A stretch of DNA of 64,000 nt from positions 1-64,000 of the forward strand of contig JABANP010000211.1 of NCBI GenBank assembly GCA_013115135.1, written 5' to 3'. The DNA is from Perkinsus olseni. Taxonomy: Eukaryota; Perkinsozoa; Perkinsida; Perkinsidae. How positions within the stretch are numbered: position 1 is the first letter of the stretch; every line of letters begins with the position of its first letter. Of this stretch, positions 56,725-64,000 are shown in pieces. The position numbers were made by a program, and so were the translations under genes. The notes beneath the pieces were generated by a model, which was not told the origin of the DNA, made no database searches, and worked only from the letters and a program-made list of their open reading frames with translations.

Positions 56725-56982
56725 ATGTTCTTCGTCCTGAGCATCGCAGCTCTTCTCACCGGTTTGGCCGCCGGTCTCGTGATGGTGCTAAGTGTGGTTA
56801 TTCCTATTATAGCAGTTGCAGTGCTGAGAAACGTTGCCTGCAACATGAATGAGATCTTCTTGTCGAACACGTTCGACCTCGACGATCTTCTGGCTAAACT
56901 TGGTCTGCTCATTGAGAAGGTGCCGAGCCGAGTGACTGTCGACAGATTCCCCAAGAAGACGCTGGTTAGAGTGATGCAGTAA
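56725..56982 (+). CDS. small membrane protein, hypothetical
   Basis: 85 residues from an ATG in good context (AACAACAATG) to TAA 56980-56982. Residues 1-35 form a long hydrophobic stretch (FFVLSIAALLTGLAAGLVMV and VVIPIIAVAVL), either a signal peptide plus helix or two membrane helices. A charged tail of about 45 residues follows (DLDDLLAKLGLLIEKV). No family is recognised. The reverse strand has a similar-length frame of lower quality. Coding status is plausible but unproven. Confidence 0.45.
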   Translation: MFFVLSIAALLTGLAAGLVMVLSVVIPIIAVAVLRNVACNMNEIFLSNTFDLDDLLAKLGLLIEKVPSRVTVDRFPKKTLVRVMQ

Positions 56983-57741
56983 ACAGCTTTACTTCACCAT
57001 TCGTTATGATTTGTACTTGATTTCCTGTACTGCTTCCAAAGGGGCTTTCTTCCGAGCCACGTTCAGATGTTCGTGCTCATGGTGTTATTACAACGTAGTA
57101 TGAAGAGTTATAAATGTGCAATGAGATGTCCTACCACTCCTATCGTAACTAGTCATCATCTACCAATCTAGAACTACTACTGTGGTGTGGTGTAGTCTCA
57201 ATATCATCATTCACATCCTCGATTTGTTCTTCTATCATTATCATGTTCTATAAAAGTCTGTTGCTGCTACTATCGTTTGTGGAACACATGTTCGTCCCAC
57301 TACGTAGTTGAATGTGCTACTGTTATCGACTGCTGCTGTAACCCATATCATCATTGATTGCTAAGATCATAATATCTGGAGTCAACGTGTGATGTCATAA
57401 GATTATCGACAGTTAATACAGTGAGTTATTAAACAGCAAGTTTCGTGTTTTACCGTCAATTGAGAGCGATGGAAAGGGCTATGCCTGTACTCGATAATAG
57501 TGGAGCCATACGTTTTAAACTCAACAGGAGAGGTACTTATGAGACCACTAATAACCGAGGGTGCTCGATGAGAGGAACACTCTCGAAACCACTATCAACT
57601 AATCTTAACTAGAGTTCAACGTTAGTACTCATAAGATCACCAATAAAAATGCTATATAGATCGATTCACACAACGTCCACGCGGAGTGATAAAAAAGAAG
57701 ACGAAAAATATGTTAGATTCTCTACCATAAAGAACACACCG
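56983..57741. other. intergenic region
   Basis: AT-rich, with no open frame of note. It separates the small membrane ORF from the 3' end of the first glycosyltransferase. Confidence 0.6.
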
Positions 57742-59787
57742 TCAACAGCCACCACACGTTTGAGGCTCAGAAGGAGGTATAAAAGGGCAATCGGGAACCG
57801 GAACATCGAGCAAAAGTTCTAATGCTTCGTCGTTGGTCAAATCCCTCCTGAACCTCCTAGTAGCGTTAGACAATATCTTCTCACGGACAAGGGCCATCTT
57901 GGGGATCTCCATCTCGTAGCACTCGGGCTCGAATGCTATATGCTCATCCAGAGGGACAACCTTCCGCCAACGATCAAGATTGATAGGACAGTGTATTGTG
58001 GTATTATCACGTTCGTCGATGCAGCCTAACCCTGACCACATCGGGCCCAAACCAAAATGATCAACCCAAGAACAGAACTGGCAACGGCCATTCATATAGG
58101 GTACAGTACCAACACCCCAACCACCATTCCTGGCAAGTGTCAAGAAGTCGCAATCATCAGGGCTATCAGCACAGTAGTCTTCATAACTCTGGGATGTTGG
58201 TGATAACCCATCTCCATATGGTCGTGGTATGGGGTATCCACGACGGGCTAGGTTAATACCCCTATTGATGGCATCAACCACACCTTCCCGTACTAGTCTA
58301 CCAAATATGTTGAACAACTTTCGGGAATAATAAACGGAATTCAGATGAGGAGAACCAGTCGCCATGTGGACTGCCTGGTACGAGACCTGGTATCGGGGCG
58401 GATTACCGGTCAGTTCCATTTCGGGGAGTTGAACGATAACACCGCCAGGTTTAATAAGATGGCATCTGGTAAGACCAGTACCAACAGCACTGATGTAGAT
58501 ATTCATATCGGAGAATAACCTAATCTGCTCTTCGAAAGTGTAGTCCTTCCAGTTCATGTAGGTTATATCACAACCGAAGAGATCTTTCGATTCATCAGCC
58601 AACGTCTTCAACATTGACCTCTCCTCATCTGAGAATCTTTTATTATCGGTAATAACGCCTTTACAACGTTTATTAATATCATCAATCATAATAGGAGTAT
58701 TCGGATCCAATGCAGTATCCCAATCTAGTATACCATAACCAGCTAATATCCGCTGTCCATACCAATACAAAGCATTCTCATACGAGTAAGACCCCGGCAT
58801 GCCCATATGCCTCAGCTGATGGCGATGATTCATCCATCTCGAGCCCACCAACAAGCGTGACATTCTGGTTACATTAGTATCCAGTACAACCGAGGTGAGT
58901 CCGCTGACACCACCGTGACTGAAGGCCCTCATCAGATCCCAATGTGGGAAGTTCACATCATCGCTCGTAGAATCGTAAGACTCGTATCCGAGAAGGTTGA
59001 TGGTGTCTCTGCCATAGCCAAAACGAAGTATAGTAACCCATATAGGGTATATACTATCATACATGAAGTGTCCAACATTCCAAGTCCACATCAACGAGAA
59101 GTACACTGATATACCATCCAGAGCGGAGATGTCACCTTTGGCAATAGTAGCTCTCCAAGATACCAAACCTTCCTCGCCATCTGCGAATATAATCTCCGGC
59201 TGAAATCTACGAAAGGTGATCCCCCGTTGGCATCCATTAGTGAGTTCCCTTATAGTATCCTCAGTGACGGGTATACCAGTATCCTCATGATAGGTGATAG
59301 GGGAGTTGTGGTATTGTAATGCCTTACCATCATAAGGTGCCCTCATTATATTACCTCTTAATAACGGATCGGATGGTAATAGGATATAAAATGTATCATC
59401 AGTTTTATCATAGTATATATTATCAAAAGCACATGATCTATTCCGATGCCAACCAACACATTGTATTCTTGACCATTCTACCCCGTCACCAGCAGAAGAA
59501 GGAGGATGAGGGGATATATACTCGATAAATGATGGCCTACCACTCATACTGTCTGTTAGATTACCACCAGTTACCACAGCATCCATAGTATCACCCAACC
59601 CAGGAATGATCGGATACCCCAATATGGAAGTTCCCAGAGTCATGAGAGCAGCGCCACCACTACAGGACCAATAGACTTGGATAAATATCCAGGTACCAAA
59701 AACAGCAAGAACCACGCCCATGACGATGATACCAATCGACGGCAACTTCATCACACTGTGGGGGGGCTGCTGGCCGATAGCCGACAT
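57742..59787 (-). CDS. family-61-type glycosyltransferase, type II membrane protein (copy 1)
   Basis: 681 residues from the ATG at 59787; the upstream TTG at 59811 is followed by no better start, and a stop lies just beyond. A short cytosolic tail precedes one membrane helix (about residues 15-40: IGIIVMGVVLAVFGTWIFIQ), then a lumenal stem. The catalytic region contains NVGHFMYDSIYPIW (about 237-250), matching the N-x-x-H-x-x-x-D-x-x-x-P motif of DUF563/GT61. It also has GTGLTRCHLIKPGGVIVQL (about 430-448), matching the family's GAGLT...PPG-x-V-x-x-L motif. The C-terminal third is Cys-rich (DYCADSPDDC, CQFC, CGGC). It is presumably a Golgi enzyme adding sugars to glycoproteins; the donor and acceptor cannot be told. 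No introns. Paralogue at 60507-62591. Confidence 0.8.
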   Translation of the reverse strand: MSAIGQQPPHSVMKLPSIGIIVMGVVLAVFGTWIFIQVYWSCSGGAALMTLGTSILGYPIIPGLGDTMDAVVTGGNLTDSMSGRPSFIEYISPHPPSSAGDGVEWSRIQCVGWHRNRSCAFDNIYYDKTDDTFYILLPSDPLLRGNIMRAPYDGKALQYHNSPITYHEDTGIPVTEDTIRELTNGCQRGITFRRFQPEIIFADGEEGLVSWRATIAKGDISALDGISVYFSLMWTWNVGHFMYDSIYPIWVTILRFGYGRDTINLLGYESYDSTSDDVNFPHWDLMRAFSHGGVSGLTSVVLDTNVTRMSRLLVGSRWMNHRHQLRHMGMPGSYSYENALYWYGQRILAGYGILDWDTALDPNTPIMIDDINKRCKGVITDNKRFSDEERSMLKTLADESKDLFGCDITYMNWKDYTFEEQIRLFSDMNIYISAVGTGLTRCHLIKPGGVIVQLPEMELTGNPPRYQVSYQAVHMATGSPHLNSVYYSRKLFNIFGRLVREGVVDAINRGINLARRGYPIPRPYGDGLSPTSQSYEDYCADSPDDCDFLTLARNGGWGVGTVPYMNGRCQFCSWVDHFGLGPMWSGLGCIDERDNTTIHCPINLDRWRKVVPLDEHIAFEPECYEMEIPKMALVREKILSNATRRFRRDLTNDEALELLLDVPVPDCPFIPPSEPQTCGGC

Positions 59788-59811
59788 CTTGGTGGTGAAG
59801 ACGGCTGCCAA

Positions 59812-60506
59812 GATCGAACATCATCGTAGTGATAGGAAAACACAACAGCGAACACGTCAAGAGAGAACGTCAACAGCAACGAGGGTCGTAAGAGGAGAAT
59901 AGAGTCCGGAGAGATGGGAAAATGAGGCTCCCATGGCACGAGATGGCAGAATGGCTCAGTACAGCGTGAATAGTTCGACGTCCGCTGCCGTTCTCGCACC
60001 ATCTTGAATTAGGCCTCGTGGTGATTCGAGCATCGATCACTCGGCCGTCCTGAGCTGCTTCACTAGTCTATGTTTTACACTGTATTACTTGGTACCACTT
60101 TTATGACGTGACGGTACACTCAACGCTCCAAGTTTCAGACTCGAAGATGAACTTCAAGGGATACAACGGTCTGCCGCTGACGATCCCAATGACCATCACC
60201 ACCACCTGCTCAGATTGGCGGACATTTCTTGATCACGATGCCCGTGTAGCTGCTCCAAAGCGGGACCAATAAACCTGAGTAGAAGGTAGCCTGAACTGCA
60301 CTCATGATGATGATGACAACATGATGGAGACATGGTTGTTTAAAAGAGCTTCTTGAAGATGATAAAACAGATCCCAACAACGCAAGGCCGTTCATAATCA
60401 AGGACGTGACGAAAAATTGAATATTGCGATGTAAGCCTTGTATTACGAAGAGGTAAGGCAAAGATTATTGAAATGAAACTCCTTAGTGGAGAGAAGAGCA
60501 TTAACG
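59812..60506. other. intergenic region between the two glycosyltransferases
   Basis: No convincing gene. An 83-codon minus frame (60210-60461) starts only with TTG and has no motif. The promoter of copy 1 should lie here. Confidence 0.5.
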
Positions 60507-62591
60507 TCAGCAATCGCATTCCTGAGGGTCGCTAGGCGGAATGAAAGGACAGTCAGGCAATGGGAGATCTAGCAATGCTTTGAAGATTTTATCATTCCTT
60601 TCTAGTATCCGAGAAGAGGACAATGGGTGCTTGGTGAGTCTACGATACTTATTGGATGTCACTCCTTTGACTGTATTATTATATAACTCCATCATGTGCT
60701 CTTTGGCTTTGTCGTAACACTCGGGTTCGAAGGCAATCTCCTCATCTGGTGATGCCACTGCCTCCCATCTAGCACGATTCAGCGGGCAATGTATCAGTTT
60801 GCCCTCATCCATACACCCCTGACCAGTCCACAGCGGGCCTCGACCTAGATGATCCACCCAAGAACAGTACTCACATTTACCGGTAGTGGCCCATTCACCA
60901 GTGATAGGAGATATACCATTACGAACGTCGGTGAGAGCAGCGCAATCATCAGGGCTATCAGCACAGTAGTCTTCATAGCTCTGGGATGTTGGTGATAGCC
61001 CATCTCCATATGGTCGTGGTATGGGGTATCCACGACGGGCTAGGTTAATACCCCTATTGATAGCATCAACCACACCTTCCCGTACTAGTCTACCAAATAT
61101 ATTCCACAACTTTCGGGAATAATAAACGGAATTGAGATGAGGAGAACCAATCGCCATGTGGACATCTCGGTATGACACCTGATACCTCTCAGGCGTACCG
61201 ATACGATCCATCTCACCGAGTTGAACGATAACTCCACCAGGTTTAATAAGATGGCATCTGGTAAGTCCAGTACCAACAGCACTGATGTAGATATTCATAT
61301 CGGAGAATAACCTAACCTGCTCTTCGAAAGTGTAGTCCTTCCAGTTCATGTAGGTTATATCACAACCGAAGAGATCTTTCGATTCATCAGCCAACGTCTT
61401 CAACATTGACCTCTCCTCATCTGAGAATCTTTTATTATCGGTAATAACGCCTTTACAACGTTTATTAATATCATCAATCATAATAGGAGTATTCGGATCC
61501 AATGCAGTATCCCAATCCAGTATACCATAACCAGCTAATATCCGCTGTCCATACCAGTACAAAGCATTCTCATACGAGTAAGACCCCGGCATGCCCATAT
61601 GCCTTTGCTGGTCACGATGTCCCATCCATCTTGACCCAACTAGCAATCGTTGGAATCTATTAAGAGGAGTGTCAAGTTGTGTAGAAGTAAGTCCACTCCT
61701 TTGAGTGTGACCCATCGCCTTGAGCATGCCCCAATGGTCCCAACCCTTCACATCATCCTCGGTGGAATTAACATCTTCGAGCCCGAGTATATTAACTGGC
61801 TCACTGAGATACCCGAAACGAACGATGGTAACCCACAATGGATAAACATTATCATACATAAAGTGACCAACATTTTGACACCATAACGTACCAAAATACG
61901 CGCTGATTCCATCAACAATCGATACCTTATCTTTAGAGATAGTCTCTTCCCATTTCCTCAACGCTGATGATGATGCTGGTTGGTCCATTAGTATCACCTT
62001 CGGTTTGAACTCGTTCCTGCCCTTGGGTCCACGAGAGCAGCCCCTGGTGAGTTCCCTTATAGTATCCTCAGTGACGGGTATACCAGTATCCTCATGATAG
62101 GTGATAGGGGAGTTGTGGTATTGTAATGCCTTACCATCATAAGGTGCCCTCATTATATTACCTCTTAATAACGGATCTGATGGTAATAGGATATAAAATG
62201 TATCATCAGTTTTATCATAGTATATATTATCAAAAGCACATGATCTATTCCGATGCCAACCAACACATTGTATTCTTGACCATTCTACCCCGTCACCAGC
62301 AGAAGGAGAAGAAGAAGGGGATATATACTCGATAAATGATGGCCTACCACTCATACTGTCTGTTAGATTACCACCAGTTACCAGGGAGGTAGTAGTAGTA
62401 GAAGCTGTGGGCATCAATAGAGTCGTTTTATTCCAGACGGGGAAGTCGCCACCATACATAAACCACAGTTGTACCGCAACCATGCCGCCAACAAGCATGA
62501 TTCGGAGTAGGAAAGACATCGCCCTCAGCAGAGGAGAATTATGAGCATTCCGCCGCTCGGAAACAGAATCGACAATGGACGGCAATCCCAT
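60507..62591 (-). CDS. family-61-type glycosyltransferase, type II membrane protein (copy 2)
   Basis: 694 residues from the ATG at 62591. The cytosolic tail is about 25 residues and the membrane helix is near residues 26-46 (FLLRIMLVGGMVAVQLWFMY), both unrelated in sequence to copy 1. The stem has STTTTS. It has the same landmarks as copy 1: NVGHFMYDNVYPLW (about 240) and GTGLTRCHLIKPGGVIVQL (about 440), and a Cys-rich C-terminus ending ECDC. Identity to copy 1 is mosaic: three blocks are nearly identical at DNA level and the intervening parts diverge strongly. No introns. It probably shares chemistry but may differ in acceptor or localisation. Confidence 0.8.
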   Translation of the reverse strand: MGLPSIVDSVSERRNAHNSPLLRAMSFLLRIMLVGGMVAVQLWFMYGGDFPVWNKTTLLMPTASTTTTSLVTGGNLTDSMSGRPSFIEYISPSSSPSAGDGVEWSRIQCVGWHRNRSCAFDNIYYDKTDDTFYILLPSDPLLRGNIMRAPYDGKALQYHNSPITYHEDTGIPVTEDTIRELTRGCSRGPKGRNEFKPKVILMDQPASSSALRKWEETISKDKVSIVDGISAYFGTLWCQNVGHFMYDNVYPLWVTIVRFGYLSEPVNILGLEDVNSTEDDVKGWDHWGMLKAMGHTQRSGLTSTQLDTPLNRFQRLLVGSRWMGHRDQQRHMGMPGSYSYENALYWYGQRILAGYGILDWDTALDPNTPIMIDDINKRCKGVITDNKRFSDEERSMLKTLADESKDLFGCDITYMNWKDYTFEEQVRLFSDMNIYISAVGTGLTRCHLIKPGGVIVQLGEMDRIGTPERYQVSYRDVHMAIGSPHLNSVYYSRKLWNIFGRLVREGVVDAINRGINLARRGYPIPRPYGDGLSPTSQSYEDYCADSPDDCAALTDVRNGISPITGEWATTGKCEYCSWVDHLGRGPLWTGQGCMDEGKLIHCPLNRARWEAVASPDEEIAFEPECYDKAKEHMMELYNNTVKGVTSNKYRRLTKHPLSSSRILERNDKIFKALLDLPLPDCPFIPPSDPQECDC

Positions 62592-64000
62592 CGCCGGAGG
62601 ACCAGAAGTAAAAACTAAGAATAGGTGAACAATCGGCGGGTGAAACTAGACGGGAGATAGCTCCAACACACAACAGACGCCAGAAGCTACTGACAACCCA
62701 GGAGTGAACACAATACCTCCATCAAGATGGCACATCTGTTGATGATGATGATAAGCATGCGAGAAGAGAGGTTCACAAAAGCCTCGGTTGCCGTGCGAAG
62801 ATGGTCGCAATACCGCGAGGAAATCTGAGAAAGACTCCGAGAGCTGACTACGATTGCCGAGTATAATGATGATGATGACCTATGGCCTGCAGGGACCGGC
62901 ATTAAACTGGGATCCCCAACTTCAGATACACCACTCCTCGGTATTCTACCATCAGTAGAGAGGTTCGAATGATAAAGACCCCTGTTTGGGTTGCGGCGCA
63001 TTGTCATTACTACTGCATGTGGTAACTACTGCGCTAGCTTCCTGAGAAAAGCCGGCGCTGGGGATCGAACCTGCGTGCAATGCACCGAAATACCTTCCGC
63101 CGCCTATCAAACTCCTTCAACCATGCTTGCCGCTCCTTGGACTTCAGAAACGAGTCCGGGAAGAAACAATCGAGATACTTCGGTGCCGGTATAGAATCTT
63201 TAGGTCTGCTCCAACCCATGACTAACATAAGATACTCTCCTCCCTAATTGCGAACTAGCATGAGCCATGTAGTACCTGTTTCTACCCTATTACTGGAATT
63301 GGGCGTTGCTTCATCCATCTCCTCGACAGGCTTTACTGTGCTGGAGTAGACGCACTTATCGAGAAGTTGAAGACTAGGTAACGAACGAGCAAGCTCTGGG
63401 CTTGGCGTATTTCCTGACATAACGATGATGGTAGGCATCGGACGATGAAGAACGACGATGCTCACATTCCCTTAATGACACTCAGAGGGGTTGGGGAGGG
63501 TTGAAGTAACTCCTGGGCTTTGGAAAGTCTCTGGGATGGATACTGAGAATATGACCGACTTATAAAACACTTGATAAAGTAGTACTTCCTCGTTGTGTGG
63601 AGTAGCAGTAGACGGATAATAAACACCATCGGTCGTATTGGCTGAGGAGGAGCCCGATGGTTATCTGATCGCCAAGAGTAAGATGGCTGTGCGGACAGCT
63701 AGTCCGGAAAGAAACGATATTTTATCATCTGACAGATGGAAAGAAGGTGTGGGAGTGCATAAGGGATAGTCTAGTGGCGGTGACGGGCATGAGGGTACTC
63801 AGAAACACCAATGGCATTGTGGGGGATGGTCGTGGGGGTACTCAGAAACACCAATGGCATTGTGCGGGATGCTCGTGGGAGTACTACATCTCTCCTTTTC
63901 CGCTCATGTACTGGTATGAAGGGCATGGCCAAACTGAAGGGTTGGAACAAACTAGTACAACGAGTAGATGATGAGCTCCTGATAGAAGAGGGACAACGCA
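62592..64000. other. intergenic region at window end
   Basis: No gene is recognised with confidence. A minus-strand frame of 64 codons (63034-63228, starting ATG) has a reasonable composition but no motif. Its end overlaps a tRNA-like GGTTCGATCCCC box on the minus strand near 63065. Confidence 0.4.
63785..63885 (+). repeat. 43-bp tandem repeat, ~2.3 copies
   Basis: The unit begins GGGTACTCAGAAACACCAAT and repeats with a 43-bp period (GGTACTC at 63794 and 63837; a third partial start at 63880). Copies differ at two or three bases. Confidence 0.85.

Noticed and set aside
60210..60461. 83-codon minus-strand ORF between the glycosyltransferases
   Set aside because: It opens only with TTG and has no recognisable motif.
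63034..63110. tRNA gene on the minus strand with TTTT after it
   Set aside because: GGTTCGATCCCC and a downstream T run look tRNA-like, but the T-stem has mismatches and no matching acceptor strand is seen. It is possibly a degenerate tRNA-derived sequence.
63034..63228. 64-codon minus-strand ORF
   Set aside because: It has an ATG and reasonable composition but no motif, and its end overlaps the tRNA-like sequence; too weak to call.

Overview
This is nuclear DNA of a eukaryote. It uses the standard genetic code, has GT-AG introns of about 50 nt, carries very long threonine-coding repeat arrays, non-LTR retrotransposons and type II membrane glycosyltransferases. The mucin-like secreted proteins with a six-cysteine ending remind me of perkinsid-type alveolates. 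That is recollection, not proof, and the taxon should be treated as open.

Layout. 1-11.6 kb is gene-poor and holds decayed non-LTR pieces (endonuclease, RT, gag), four copies of a ~115 bp dispersed repeat with tRNA-like boxes, and a dense set of 22-bp structures built from one 8-bp unit. 11.7-31.0 kb is a secreted Thr-rich mucin-like gene broken by three same-orientation non-LTR elements (A 5'-truncated, B partial, C nearly complete). All three sit inside the ACN-codon arrays and all end in (AAC)n tails. 31-35.3 kb is intergenic, with a possible third mucin relic. 35.35-53.77 kb is a paralogous mucin-like gene whose central array is full of frame-breaking indels and which ends in four six-cysteine domains. 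53.8-57.7 kb has a minus-strand RING-finger gene with introns and a small membrane-protein ORF on the plus strand. 57.7-62.6 kb has two tandem minus-strand family-61-type glycosyltransferases with mosaic identity. 62.6-64 kb is intergenic with a 43-bp tandem repeat.

Main discovery candidate. At 26 places (25 in the first 10 kb, one at 34.3 kb) the DNA reads: first 7 nt of an 8-bp unit, then the full 8-nt reverse complement of that unit, then the last 7 nt of the unit. Twelve are perfect and 14 have one or two mismatches. Three further loci fit as variants: two look like two such halves joined by a 1-nt overlap or by CTAG, and one carries an extra TG. The geometry is what results if an 8-bp target duplication is hairpin-capped with a 1-nt offset on each side (hAT-type excision chemistry), each hairpin is opened at the far edge of the duplication, and the two 8-nt overhangs are joined. 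One case lies in a gag relic whose intact relative, element C, shows the corresponding unexpanded site. I know of no description of such full-length hairpin footprints at this density.

How the parts may work together: the two mucin-like proteins are probably secreted and heavily O-glycosylated, and the adjacent glycosyltransferases could act in that pathway (inference only). The threonine-codon arrays appear to act as landing sites for (AAC)-tailed retroelements.
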